Shown here piece by piece: positions 1 to 8,706 of a stretch of DNA of 64,000 bases. Position 1 is the first letter of the stretch, and each line of letters starts with the position of its first letter. The stretch is from the NCBI GenBank assembly GCA_024404815.1, contig JAKSPL010000002.1, forward strand, positions 1-64,000, written 5' to 3'. This stretch comes from Oscillospiraceae bacterium (GTDB lineage Bacteria; Bacillota; Clostridia; Oscillospirales; Ruminococcaceae). Position numbers and translations under genes: made by a program. The notes beneath the pieces were generated by a model. The model ran no database searches, was not told the DNA's origin, and saw nothing but the letters and a program-made list of their open reading frames with translations.

Positions 1-430
1 TGAATTTGATTGCGGAGCAATCAAAGAGGGGAAACCCCAACGAGGGGTTTCCCCTTATTCTCCCATACTTATTCGACAAACTAAGAGAGCAGCTCCTTTT
101 TACGGGAGCTGCTCTCAGCTTGTTGAGAAAGTTGTATCTGCGATTGCAGCAGGAATCATCTGAAGAATGCGGGCGACCACAGGTCGCCCCTACGAATCGC
201 ATATGAAAGGTTCTTATATTAAAAGCTTCACTCGATTTTTCTCGAAAAATCGCAGGGGTTGAGGGGGTGAGTTTGCTTGCAAACTCATCGGCTTGCCGTA
301 CTGCTCCCCCCATCGCTGTCCGCAGACAGCGAAATATCCTTCTCCTTACAATAGATCAGGAGGGGGCATGGGGCGAGAAACGTAGTTTCTCGTAGGTATG
401 CGAAGCATACCGTGTACGCTATCAAGGGGT
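1..430. repeat. Intergenic array of short perfect palindromes
   Basis: No credible gene lies here. The stretch is a string of short inverted repeats, most with 2-5 nt loops: 5-25 (arm TTTGATTGC, loop gga), 27-55 (arm AGGGGAAACCCC), 85-116 (arm GAGAGCAGCTCC, longer loop), 171-189 (arm GGGCGACC, loop aca), 233-252 (arm CGATTTTT), 269-286 (arm GAGTTTGC), 313-332 (arm TCGCTGTC, loop cgca), 374-392 (arm CGAGAAAC, loop gta), 395-411 (arm GGTATGC, loop gaa). Related units occur at 14866-15065, 43325-43432 and 50210-50253. Function is unknown. Confidence 0.8.
191..266 (+). repeat. 76-bp dispersed repeat, copy 1
   Basis: This segment matches the reverse complement of 43357-43432 with roughly eight mismatches over 76 bp. 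The best conserved part is the palindromic core with arm CGATTTTT followed by GCAGGGGTTGAGGGG. A shorter relative of the core is at 14861-14900. Copies sit between genes and in both orientations, so this is a dispersed element and not a gene-linked signal. Confidence 0.75.
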
Positions 431-473
431 TCCCCCATACTCTTTCTATGTGGAGAAAACTTGAAATTGGTTG

Positions 474-2312
474 TCAGGGAAGCGCGGTCGTTGTAACAGT
501 CGTTGCAGCAACCGTTTCAGCGGCCGTTGTGAATGCCAGACCATCGGTGTCAGGATCGGTGTCCAGAACAGGCCATTCCTTGTACTCACCGTTGCCGCAG
601 TTGAGCTGTAACGCTGTCAGTTCGGTGCTGTTCACCTCGGACATGGACAGCGGCGTATGATCTTCGTCGTGATTGCAGAAGCGGAGATAACCGAAATGCG
701 GCGGCATCGGCGTGCCTGCCGAGTTGGCATCAAACGGGACTTTACTGCCGTCTGCGAAAATCAGATAACCGAGCGGATCGGTACTGCTGCGAACGATGCT
801 GTCGCTCGGGCTGTATACATTTGTCCACCAGTCAGCGATGGGAGAAGTGTCGGGGAACAAAAGACCGAAATCGGAAACAAGGGGAGAGGACATTGTCGCA
901 GCGCGGTCGCCGCCCTCACCGTAGATGTCAACATCGAGAATGTAGAGGGAGCCGACAACAGGGGTATCAGGGCTTGCATTTTCCATCCGTCCGAAGATCT
1001 CATATTCGATGTCGCCGTTTGCGTTTACAGAATAAACGCTGGCGAAGACATTGAGATTTGCAGGAAGCACGCTGTATTGTTCCAGCTCGAATTCTTCTTC
1101 CGTCAAGCCGTGTACCAGATACTTATATTCCACAAGGCTGTTGCAGTCCATGCGTTCACTCAGAAGCTCAAAATTCTCGGAAACATCTCTGTGGGTGGGG
1201 CAGGATGTGTAGATGGCATCCGTGATATTGTAAACAATATGTTCTTCCTCGTCAAAGATGATCGCTTCGATGTCGTCGATCGGCAGGATATAGGGTGCGT
1301 TTGCATTGGTATCATTCGTCAGCGGACATAATTGCAGGATCGAATAGGATTTGTCATCCGCGCCCAGTTCGTCCATCGGCTTGTCATATGCAGCGCCGCC
1401 GAAACTGATCATAGCCAGCGGAATCTCGCTGCCGTCTTTGAGGCGCATGGCCGCAAAGGCTTGTTCGGGGTTCTCGGCATTTTCTTTGAGCCAATTTTCG
1501 GTATTAAAGATAGCTGTCAACATTGTTGCTGTACTTGGGTTCTCGGCATTTTCTTTGAGCCAATTTTTGGTATAGACATCCAGCGGGAAATAGTCGTCAT
1601 AGTTGCCGCGCATTTGGAGGTAGCGGATGCCGTTCTTGGTCAGGGAAACCTCATCATTCGGCCAGCAGTAGAACATCGGATCGGTGACCGGGAGATTATC
1701 AAACGCATAGACAGAACCGTCCAGCGGATTGGTCAGCATGATCTGCTCGACATACATACCGATCTGGCAGTCAACCTGCACCAGGTAATCGCCTGTCGCT
1801 TCATCAAAGATATTCTGAACGGCGAGGGAAGTATAATGTTTTGACTCTCCCATATCGTTCTCTATCGCCTTGACAGTTTCCTCCGCAACAGGGGAACCGT
1901 CGCTGTTGTGGGCACGGAAATTGAACTGACAGATGCCGATGGCATCGCGTGTGTAGCTTTCGAGTGTGATATCGGTGCGGACAGCTTCGGCAATCGGTTC
2001 TGCCTGCTGTGTTTCGGTCGTTGTCACGGCAACATCGGTCGATGCAGGTGTTACGGTGTCATGCGGTGTGCTGCGGACAAGTTCGGTAATACCGATGCCT
2101 GCGCCGCCTGCAAGTCCCAGTACCGCAACCGCACAGGCGGCTGTGGCGAGAATTCTCTTTGCGCCGCCGCTGTGTGTGATCTTCTGCGGTTCAGCGGCTT
2201 CTGCGCGTTCCGAGAACCGCCGATAATATTTTTCCTGTTCCATGCGGTTCATGCGTTCGCCGTCTTCCGCAGGGGTTTCGAAGCGGTTGGCTTCCTCGTA
2301 GATATTTTTCAT
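474..2312 (-). CDS. Membrane anti-sigma-factor-like protein
   Basis: 612-residue protein encoded directly behind the ECF sigma factor and probably its membrane regulator. Residues 1-50 are charged and would be cytoplasmic; one membrane segment follows at about 54-75, then a Ser/Thr-rich stretch and a large outside domain of about 500 residues that I do not recognise, ending in a Thr/Ala-rich tail. The start at 2312 is chosen because AGAAAGGATGGG precedes ATG by a normal distance; a TTG at 2333 overlapping the sigma stop is the longer alternative. The outside part contains an in-frame 69-bp duplication that repeats NWLKENAENP. The role is inferred from gene order and topology; no classical zinc-binding anti-sigma motif is visible. 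Confidence 0.7.
   Translation of the reverse strand: MKNIYEEANRFETPAEDGERMNRMEQEKYYRRFSERAEAAEPQKITHSGGAKRILATAACAVAVLGLAGGAGIGITELVRSTPHDTVTPASTDVAVTTTETQQAEPIAEAVRTDITLESYTRDAIGICQFNFRAHNSDGSPVAEETVKAIENDMGESKHYTSLAVQNIFDEATGDYLVQVDCQIGMYVEQIMLTNPLDGSVYAFDNLPVTDPMFYCWPNDEVSLTKNGIRYLQMRGNYDDYFPLDVYTKNWLKENAENPSTATMLTAIFNTENWLKENAENPEQAFAAMRLKDGSEIPLAMISFGGAAYDKPMDELGADDKSYSILQLCPLTNDTNANAPYILPIDDIEAIIFDEEEHIVYNITDAIYTSCPTHRDVSENFELLSERMDCNSLVEYKYLVHGLTEEEFELEQYSVLPANLNVFASVYSVNANGDIEYEIFGRMENASPDTPVVGSLYILDVDIYGEGGDRAATMSSPLVSDFGLLFPDTSPIADWWTNVYSPSDSIVRSSTDPLGYLIFADGSKVPFDANSAGTPMPPHFGYLRFCNHDEDHTPLSMSEVNSTELTALQLNCGNGEYKEWPVLDTDPDTDGLAFTTAAETVAATTVTTTALP
1468..1573 (-). repeat. In-gene tandem duplication, 69-bp period
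   Basis: A 37-bp sequence at 1468-1504 recurs at 1537-1573 with one mismatch. The period is 69 bp, exactly 23 codons, so the anti-sigma-like protein carries NWLKENAENP twice without a frame change. The near identity at DNA level indicates a recent duplication. Confidence 0.85.
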
Positions 2313-2329
2313 AAGTCCCATCCTTTCTA

Positions 2330-2896
2330 TCAAGGTATTTGCGGGGATTTTTTCGAATCTTCTACCATTTCAGGGTAAAGCGTCCGCAGTTTGTTCTTTG
2401 CCCGTTCGGCACGTTTATATACCCCTGAACGGCTCATTTCCATCTCTTTTGCGAGTTTATCCATCTCCTCGCCGTCTGCGTAAAGGGAGATCAGCAGACG
2501 GCGGTCTTTTTCGGAGAGGACAGAGAGAATTTCTTCGGTTTCCGCAGAAAATGCGGAGATCTTTTCCTCGGCGGACGCATCAGATCTCTGTTCGGCAATG
2601 TCATCCAGATAGGTTTGCTGCATTTCGCGGAGGTACTTGCGGCGGTAGTCCACCGCCTGATGACGGCAGATGCCTGCGATCCAGTTTTTCATGGTGCTGC
2701 GCTGTGCATCGAACTGTCCGATGTTCTGCCAGATCTTCCAGAGAACATCGTCAATACATTCTTCGCGGTACTGTTTGAGTGAGCCGAGATAATGGTATAC
2801 AACGGATTTGATAGTGCTGCCGTATTCAGACAGTACGTTCTGCATGGCAGAGCGGTCTTTTCGGCGGATTTTTTCGGCGAGTGCCTGCTCGTCCAT
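2330..2896 (-). CDS. ECF-type RNA polymerase sigma factor
   Basis: 188-residue sigma-70 family protein of extracytoplasmic-function size. Region 2 spans about residues 15-85 (acidic and aromatic residues then DVLWKIWQNI and the NWIAGICRHQAVDYRRK stretch), and region 4 spans about 125-175 with a helix-turn-helix (LAKEMEMSRSGVYKRAERAK). AAAGGAGG precedes the ATG at 2896. Its stop lies within a few bases of the anti-sigma-like start, which suggests translational coupling, the usual arrangement for an ECF sigma and its inhibitor. The signal sensed and the regulon cannot be told from the sequence. Confidence 0.9.
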   Translation of the reverse strand: MDEQALAEKIRRKDRSAMQNVLSEYGSTIKSVVYHYLGSLKQYREECIDDVLWKIWQNIGQFDAQRSTMKNWIAGICRHQAVDYRRKYLREMQQTYLDDIAEQRSDASAEEKISAFSAETEEILSVLSEKDRRLLISLYADGEEMDKLAKEMEMSRSGVYKRAERAKNKLRTLYPEMVEDSKKSPQIP

Positions 2897-3042
2897 CAGT
2901 CATTCCTCCTTTCTGTTTGGAATGCCGCGGCTTCATAAGGTCCTTACACCTGATACTACGGATGCAGGAAAGCGATTTTGGACAGTCGGGCAAAAAAAAT
3001 TTGAAAATCGCAATATCTGACCAGAAGTTGCTTTATTTGGAA

Positions 3043-3071
3043 TTGCAAAACGAATTGCGGTATGATATGAT
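3043..3071 (+). promoter_or_regulatory. Sigma-A-type promoter for CotH lipoprotein gene
   Basis: TTGCAA at 3043-3048 and TATGAT at 3066-3071, spacer 17 bp, about 65 bp upstream of the start. Recognised by pattern only. Confidence 0.55.
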
Positions 3072-3135
3072 TACAGTATACCAGAAATCAAACGAACGTG
3101 CAACATAGAAATCCATATGCACGATGAGGAAATTT

Positions 3136-4875
3136 ATGAAGATTCGGAAAATTCTGGCGATGCTGACAGCCTGTGTGTGTATGCTGCCGCTTATGACCGC
3201 CTGTCAGCAGAAACGCTCACAGGAGGATCCCGCTGAAACGATCACGGCAGCGCAAGCCGATACGGTACTGCCTGAGGGCTGTGTCATTGCCGCAGCGTTT
3301 GCAGCGGACGGTGTAACAACATCCCAGACACGTTTCTTTTCTGCGGATACGGTGCTCGGTATGACTGCGCCAGACGGGGCACACATCTATTATACAACGG
3401 ATGGCAGTGAACCGAATACCGCGTCCGAATGTTATGCAGAACCGCTCACGCTGACTGCGGCGGAGGGAAATTTCCCGACTGTGCTTGTGCTGAAAGCAAA
3501 GGCGGTATTTGCGGACGGGACAGAATCCAAGACCGCAACGCAGACATTTATCTGCGGAAAAGAACTCGAAAAACGCTATCAGACATTGGTCGTATCTCTG
3601 TCGGGCGATCCTGCGGACCTGACCGAATCGCCGAATGGCATTCTCTGCGGAGAGAATTACGAGCAGCGCGGTAAGGAAAGCGAACGGGCGGTATATGTTG
3701 AAATGTTCGGTCAGAGCGGTGATCTTCTGATGTCGCAGGGTGCAGGTGTACGCATTTTCGGTGCGTATTCCAGACAATATGCGATCAAATCGCTGAAACT
3801 GTATGCACGCCGCAGCTATGACGAAGAACACGGAAAATTCCGGTTTGAAAACTTCGGGACGGTCGGTGCGGACGGCGAACCGATCACCAAATATGATAAG
3901 CTTGTATTGCGGTCGAGCGGCAACGATTTCCAGTTTGCCTATATCCGCGATGAACTGAACCAGACACTTGCCGCACAGGCAGGCTATACGGACTGCGAGG
4001 CGGTTGTGCCAGCGCTCGTGTATCTGAACGGCGAATATTACGCTGTGATGTGGATACACGAAACCTACTGCGACGACCTCCTGAAAGCAAAATATGGCGG
4101 CAAGGCTGGAAAATATGTCATTTTAGAGGGAAGCGACCGGGAGAAAAAAGTGAGCGAAACCGATGCGGACGAAGCAATGGTCGCCGAATCGTTCAACGAC
4201 AAATATCAGATGCTGTCATCGCTTGACCTGACCAATGACGAAAATTACGCGCAGGTCACGGCGTTTATGGACGTGGAGAATTATCTGCAAAACTTTGCGT
4301 TCAATTTCTATATCTGCAATGCCGACTGGCCGCAGAACAATTTTAAGTGTTACCGTTATTTTGCGGCAGGGGACGAGGAATGCACGACGCCGCAGACCGA
4401 TGGCAGATGGCGGTTCCTGATCCATGATACGGATTACTGCATGGGCATTTATGAGGAAGACGCGACAAAGATGACGTTCAATCCGATGGAAGTTGTTCTG
4501 GACGAGGAAAACGAACGCTATTCTCCGATGTTCGCAAAGCTGATGGAGCGCGAAGACTGCCGCCAATATTTCGTGGATGAAATGGAGCGGCTGATGGACG
4601 GTGCGCTGTCCGAGCAGAACATGGTGAACACGCTGGATGCAATGGATCGCAGCCGCATGAAAGAAATGAGAGTCTACTACGAGGTGCTGGATGAACTTCG
4701 CAAGCAGGATCATTCTCTCTGGTCAACCTATGGTGACTACACGGCGCGTGTTGCTCAGGTCAGAATGTTCGCAAGACGCAGATGTGCCAAAATGGAGAGA
4801 TTCCTGATCGAAACATTCGGGCTGCCTGAGGACTATTTCGCAGAGCCTGCGGCGGAAACGACCGCGGCACAATAA
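3136..4875 (+). CDS. CotH-family lipoprotein with chitobiase-type domain
   Basis: 579-residue predicted lipoprotein: basic start, hydrophobic segment and lipobox LMTAC with the lipidated Cys at about residue 23. Residues about 70-140 resemble the chitobiase/beta-hexosaminidase C-terminal (Fn3-like) domain, with IYYTTDGSEP. The rest matches the CotH kinase fold: SLKLYARRSY, YIRDELNQTLA, VYLNGEYYAVMWIHE and the acidic HDTDYCMG motif near residue 432, which aligns with the WDYNL motif of the other two CotH proteins here. CotH proteins are atypical protein kinases first known from spore coats; in ruminococci they are often extracellular. Start 3136 is preferred over 3124 because GAGGA lies 5 nt before it. 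The substrate is unknown. Confidence 0.85.
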   Translation: MKIRKILAMLTACVCMLPLMTACQQKRSQEDPAETITAAQADTVLPEGCVIAAAFAADGVTTSQTRFFSADTVLGMTAPDGAHIYYTTDGSEPNTASECYAEPLTLTAAEGNFPTVLVLKAKAVFADGTESKTATQTFICGKELEKRYQTLVVSLSGDPADLTESPNGILCGENYEQRGKESERAVYVEMFGQSGDLLMSQGAGVRIFGAYSRQYAIKSLKLYARRSYDEEHGKFRFENFGTVGADGEPITKYDKLVLRSSGNDFQFAYIRDELNQTLAAQAGYTDCEAVVPALVYLNGEYYAVMWIHETYCDDLLKAKYGGKAGKYVILEGSDREKKVSETDADEAMVAESFNDKYQMLSSLDLTNDENYAQVTAFMDVENYLQNFAFNFYICNADWPQNNFKCYRYFAAGDEECTTPQTDGRWRFLIHDTDYCMGIYEEDATKMTFNPMEVVLDEENERYSPMFAKLMEREDCRQYFVDEMERLMDGALSEQNMVNTLDAMDRSRMKEMRVYYEVLDELRKQDHSLWSTYGDYTARVAQVRMFARRRCAKMERFLIETFGLPEDYFAEPAAETTAAQ

Positions 4876-4910
4876 TATTTGCCAACCCTTTTCATATCCT
4901 TCTTTATAAC

Positions 4911-4952
4911 AAAAGCCGATACCAGCACATGGGTATCGGCTTTTGTTTTTTT
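4911..4952. terminator. Bidirectional terminator between convergent genes
   Basis: Perfect 13-bp stem (AAAAGCCGATACC) with an 8-nt loop at 4911-4944, then T-rich sequence to 4952. It lies between the stops of the CotH lipoprotein (+) and GH5 (-) genes and can serve both. Confidence 0.9.
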
Positions 4953-4954
4953 GA

Positions 4955-6013
4955 TTAGTCGAGAGATTTGCCTGTGAGGATCGAAACAAGTTCCGGCTCA
5001 GGGAATGTCAGCGTTCTGCGGTCGAAAATGCCCATACCGTCGATGCCGATATGCCCTTCATCCCACCAGAAGCACGGCATACTTCTTGCTGCGGCTTCTT
5101 TTGCATACACCGCTGCCCAGAGCAGTCTGCTGCGGCTGTCCGCCTTGCCGACGGCTGCCGCCTCGCCGAGAATGACAGGGATGCCTTTTGAGGTGAAGTG
5201 CTTTTCGAGCTGTCGGAAAATGCCCAGCAGCGCGTCAATGTCCTCTTTGCTGCCCCATGTGGCTTTCGGCTCTGCCCAGTGGACTTCTCTGGACGGGAAG
5301 CAGAAATCGGTCGGCGCATAGGCGTGAATGGAAACCATAATGCGGTCATCGTCGGGGAGTTCGAGAGCTTCGAGTGCTGTCACTTTCGGGCTTGCCGCAT
5401 AGGTCGGGATCATCAGGTAGCGGATATCGTTGCAGCCGCCTGCGGCACGGATCGTGCGGACAGCAGCGAGATTCAGACGGTTGACAGCTTGGTAGAGTTC
5501 AGGTGTGCCGATCCAGTTGTTTTCAACGTGCGGTTCGTTCAGTACCTCAAAGACCAGCGATTCGCCGAGGTCTGCAAACTGTGCGGCGATCTGTGCCCAG
5601 ATCTTGCAGAGGATCTCTTCGGATTCATCGAGCCGTTCGGGCAGAAGGCTGATCCTGCCGAGCGGACCTGCATCGTGGTGGACATTCAGAATGATGCGGA
5701 AACCGAGCGAGAATGCCTCACGTACCAGCTTATCCACGCGGTTCATCCATGCATTGTCAATATGGTAGTCGGGGGCATCGCCGAGGTGCTGTCCCCAGCT
5801 GACAGGGATGCGGACAGCGTCAAAGCCTGCGTCACGAACGGCTTCGAGGTGGGCGCGGTTTGCAGGCGGATTGCCCCATGCGGTTTCATAGTCTTCGGGT
5901 GTCGGATCGGGCGGCAGGTGTTCGGGCTTGACGATGCAGTCAAAGGTGTTGCCGAGGTTCCAGCCGCTTCGGATTTTCCGTGCGAATTCGAACGCATAGT
6001 TGTATTGATACAT
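4955..6013 (-). CDS. Cytoplasmic GH5 glycoside hydrolase
   Basis: 352-residue glycoside hydrolase family 5 enzyme that would cleave beta-linked glucan or mannan oligosaccharides. Family motifs in order: SGWNLGNTFD, AVRIPVSWG, ILNVHHD, the acid/base in VFEVLNEPH, and the likely nucleophile Glu in VILGEAAAVG. A WWDEG motif near the C-terminus fits the barrel. There is no signal peptide, dockerin or binding module, so it probably acts inside the cell on imported oligosaccharides. ATG 6013 is chosen because GGAG sits 8 nt upstream; a TTG at 6043 is a longer alternative. A promoter lies just upstream at 6055-6083. Exact substrate and GH5 subfamily are not assigned. Confidence 0.88.
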   Translation of the reverse strand: MYQYNYAFEFARKIRSGWNLGNTFDCIVKPEHLPPDPTPEDYETAWGNPPANRAHLEAVRDAGFDAVRIPVSWGQHLGDAPDYHIDNAWMNRVDKLVREAFSLGFRIILNVHHDAGPLGRISLLPERLDESEEILCKIWAQIAAQFADLGESLVFEVLNEPHVENNWIGTPELYQAVNRLNLAAVRTIRAAGGCNDIRYLMIPTYAASPKVTALEALELPDDDRIMVSIHAYAPTDFCFPSREVHWAEPKATWGSKEDIDALLGIFRQLEKHFTSKGIPVILGEAAAVGKADSRSRLLWAAVYAKEAAARSMPCFWWDEGHIGIDGMGIFDRRTLTFPEPELVSILTGKSLD

Positions 6014-6054
6014 GGTGTCAACTCCACTTCTTACGGAATTCAATAGTTACGTAT

Positions 6055-6083
6055 AGTATACCACATTTTTGACAGAATGTCCA
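6055..6083 (-). promoter_or_regulatory. Sigma-A-type promoter for cytoplasmic GH5
   Basis: On the minus strand TGGACA (6083-6078) and TATACT (6060-6055) are separated by 17 bp, about 40 bp before the GH5 start. Confidence 0.65.
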
Positions 6084-6185
6084 GCCTTTTTTTGACCAAA
6101 GACGTTTCCCTATTTTTGGATATGTTTTATAGTGTCTGCACAGCCGAAACGGCGGGCTGCTCTGCAAATTCTGTGTAAATTCTGA

Positions 6186-6265
6186 AAAAATGCCGTTTTC
6201 AAAAATGGGAATAAGCAAAAAATAAATTTTTTTCGAAATTTTTTTGCAGTCAGAACGGCATTTTT
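6186..6265. other. AT-rich stem-loop in divergent intergenic region
   Basis: The gene-free stretch 6084-6388 holds a 12-bp perfect inverted repeat: AAAAATGCCGTT at 6186-6197 and AACGGCATTTTT at 6254-6265, enclosing about 56 bp of A- and T-runs. It is the only notable structure between the GH5 and SPFH promoters. It could end a transcript or be a DNA structure; I cannot tell which. Confidence 0.5.
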
Positions 6266-6388
6266 GACAGTCGGGGTGTGCGAAAAATGCTGTAAACACA
6301 AACCTGTGAAAAATATAGTATGCGTGAGAAAACGGGAGAAAACCATCTGAAATTTCGAAATTCATGTTCTGCTTGGCTGCCATGCGCT

Positions 6389-6417
6389 TTGCGTTTTTTT
6401 CGGAAATCTGGTATCAT
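6389..6417 (+). promoter_or_regulatory. Sigma-A-type promoter for SPFH gene
   Basis: TTGCGT at 6389-6394 and TATCAT at 6412-6417, spacer 17 bp, about 70 bp upstream of the chosen start. It lies inside the longer reading frame beginning at 6364, which argues against that upstream start. Confidence 0.55.
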
Positions 6418-6486
6418 ACAAACATCGGCGGAAAGCCAAACAAAAACAATCAACATTATGGCAACTCGAAAGGATGTCAATTTATT

Positions 6487-7374
6487 ATGAGTAAAGCAAA
6501 AGCAGGAAGATTCGTAGGCGGCGCAGTGCTCGGCGGTTTGACGGCACTCGTTCTGCTCTGTTCTTCGACCACAGTTCCCGCAGGTCATACGGGTGTTGTT
6601 GTAACACTCGGTAAGGTGAGTGCCAATACGCTCAGCGAGGGTTTTCACCTGAAAGTGCCGTTTGTGCAGTCTGTGGAAAATGTCAGCAACCAGATTCAGG
6701 TCTACGAGGTCGATGCGCCTGCTGTTTCGAAAGACTTGCAGACGGTCAGCAGCCGCATTGCGGTCAACTACCGTATCCAGTCGGCGGAATCCGCAAAAAT
6801 CTATCAGAACATCGGCAGCGATTACGAGGCGGTCGTCCTGACGCCTGCCGTACAGGAAAGCGTAAAATCCGTCACCGCGCAGTATACCGCAGAACAGCTG
6901 ATTACAGAACGTGCGCAGGTCGGCGAACAGATCAAAACCATTCTCAGCAATAAGGTTTCCGAATACGGTTTCCTGATTGAGAAATTCAACATTGTCAACT
7001 TCGATTTCTCCGCGGAATTCAATGCTGCGATCGAGCAGAAGCAGGTCGCGGAGCAGAATCTCCTCAAAACCGAGACCGAGCAGAAAGAGGCAATCGTCAT
7101 TGCGAATGCGCAGGCAGAACAAAAGGTCATTGCCGCAAAAGCAGAAGCCAATGCCATCACCGCAAAGGCGCAGGCGCAGGCAGATGCCAACAAGCTTGTG
7201 AACGATTCTCTGACAGGTCTTGTCCTGCAGGACAAGATGCTCGAAAAGTGGGACGGTGTACTCCCGAAAGTCAGCGGCAGCGATTCTTCTTCGCTCCTGC
7301 TCGACATTGACGGTATGACAAATGACAGTAAGCCTGCCCCTGCGGCTCCTGCAACGACGGATACCGCCAATTAA
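6487..7374 (+). CDS. SPFH/prohibitin-family membrane protein
   Basis: 295-residue protein with one N-terminal membrane segment (about 9-28, GGAVLGGLTALVLLC), followed by an SPFH/band-7 domain (PAGHTGVVVTLGKV, EGFHLKVPFVQ, VNYRIQ) and a long Ala/Gln/Glu/Lys-rich coiled coil (about 185-250) typical of prohibitins and flotillins. Such proteins form ring-like membrane scaffolds and often associate with membrane proteases or cell-envelope enzymes. The start at 6487 follows AAAGGA by about 12 nt, a slightly long gap. The next gene is a D,D-carboxypeptidase but a terminator lies between them, so a functional link is only suggestive. Confidence 0.85.
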   Translation: MSKAKAGRFVGGAVLGGLTALVLLCSSTTVPAGHTGVVVTLGKVSANTLSEGFHLKVPFVQSVENVSNQIQVYEVDAPAVSKDLQTVSSRIAVNYRIQSAESAKIYQNIGSDYEAVVLTPAVQESVKSVTAQYTAEQLITERAQVGEQIKTILSNKVSEYGFLIEKFNIVNFDFSAEFNAAIEQKQVAEQNLLKTETEQKEAIVIANAQAEQKVIAAKAEANAITAKAQAQADANKLVNDSLTGLVLQDKMLEKWDGVLPKVSGSDSSSLLLDIDGMTNDSKPAPAAPATTDTAN

Positions 7375-7475
7375 ATTTGCGAAAACCGATCTTTTGATAC
7401 CACCCCTTTGGTGCTGTCCGTTTTTTGGTAATGGGACGGACAGAAAATTTCCTCCATTTTTTCATTTGAGTTTCC

Positions 7476-7513
7476 TGCCCCATGCTGTGTTTACAGATAT
7501 GGGGCATTTTTTT
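7476..7513 (+). terminator. Intrinsic terminator after SPFH gene
   Basis: TGCCCCAT (7476-7483) pairs with ATGGGGCA (7499-7506), with an inner CTGT/ACAG pairing, followed by seven T. It lies 49 bp before the carboxypeptidase start and leaves little room for a separate promoter, so it may act as an attenuator. Confidence 0.8.
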
Positions 7514-7561
7514 CTGCGGCGGCGCATATGCTGGGACAAGAAATGCAGAGGGGGAATGCGA

Positions 7562-8644
7562 ATGAAGCAGAGATTTCTGCGTCTGACGGCAATGCTTTTG
7601 TCGCTGGTGACGGCGGTTTGTCTGATGCCTGCGATCTCGACAGAGGCGGCACCTGAAATCAGCGCAAAAGCGTGCGTATTGATGGATGCACAAACGGGTT
7701 ATCTTCTGTATGCAAAGAATGCGGATGAGAAGCGGCCGATGGCAAGCACAACCAAGATCATGACGGTACTGCTGACGCTGGAATCAGGTGATCTGGACAC
7801 ACCGTTTGTGGTGGACAGCGATGCGATCCATGTGGAAGGGTCGTCGATGGGCTTGCAGGAGGGGGATATTGTCACAAAGCGCGGACTCTGCATCGGGATG
7901 CTGCTGCCTTCGGGAAATGATGCGGCGAATGCGGCGGCGGTGGCAGTCAGCGGTTCTGTGCCTGCCTTTTTGGAGAAAATGAACGCAAGGGCGGCGGAGA
8001 TCGGCATGACCAGAACCTGCTTTGCATCGCCGTCGGGACTGGATGCGGAGGGACACGGTGCTTCTGCCTATGATATGGCTCTGCTTGCAAGAGAAGCTCT
8101 GCAAAACCCGGAATTTGCAGAGATTTGCAGCCAGCCGTCCATGACGCTCAGCTATGGGAATCCGCCTTATGCGCGGACACTCAAAAATACCAACAAGCTG
8201 CTGACGATGGACTCCACGATCATTGGTGTCAAAACAGGGTTTACCGATGCGGCAGGACGGTGTCTGGTGAGTGCCTGCGAACGGGAGGGCAGGCGGCTGA
8301 TCTGCGTGACGCTGTTTGACCGCAATGACTGGGCAGATCACGAGGCACTTTATGATTACGGTTTTGCAAACGCCGCGGATGTACAGGCGGAAGTGCCGCA
8401 AGACCTGACGATCCCTGTGGAGGGTGCGGCGGCGGAGTCTGTCGGGGTATATGTCAAAACGCCGCTGACGCTGACGGCATGGAACGGGGCTTGTGCCAAA
8501 ACGGAGATGCAGGTCCTTCTGCCGCCGTTTTTGACCGCACCGCTGAAAAAAGGCGATGCTGTCGGGGAAATCGTATATACCTGCGGAGAAATCGAAGTTG
8601 TACGTCTGCCGCTTTGTCTGCGCGAAGATGCGGAAGCTGTATGA
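7562..8644 (+). CDS. Serine-type D-Ala-D-Ala carboxypeptidase
   Basis: 360-residue exported penicillin-binding protein of the DacA/DacF class, which trims the terminal D-alanine of peptidoglycan stem peptides. Signal peptide about 1-29. Active-site motifs are all present: SxxK as STTK at residues 62-65, SGN at 117-119 and KTG near residue 215, followed by the smaller C-terminal beta domain (about 275-350) typical of this class. No C-terminal amphipathic anchor is obvious. ATG 7562 is chosen, 7 nt after AGGGGG; ATG 7556 is too close to that site. No clear promoter lies between the upstream terminator and the start. Confidence 0.9.
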   Translation: MKQRFLRLTAMLLSLVTAVCLMPAISTEAAPEISAKACVLMDAQTGYLLYAKNADEKRPMASTTKIMTVLLTLESGDLDTPFVVDSDAIHVEGSSMGLQEGDIVTKRGLCIGMLLPSGNDAANAAAVAVSGSVPAFLEKMNARAAEIGMTRTCFASPSGLDAEGHGASAYDMALLAREALQNPEFAEICSQPSMTLSYGNPPYARTLKNTNKLLTMDSTIIGVKTGFTDAAGRCLVSACEREGRRLICVTLFDRNDWADHEALYDYGFANAADVQAEVPQDLTIPVEGAAAESVGVYVKTPLTLTAWNGACAKTEMQVLLPPFLTAPLKKGDAVGEIVYTCGEIEVVRLPLCLREDAEAV

Positions 8645-8706
8645 ATAACTTCTGTTTCTGCCAATTTTCGGCAGGATTCTTCATAATTTCTTAAGCACTT
8701 TTGGTC

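Noticed and set aside
6..206. 66-codon frame at the window start
   Set aside because: It is composed of palindromic repeat sequence, has no ribosome binding site, and part of it recurs at 14965 in a non-coding context.
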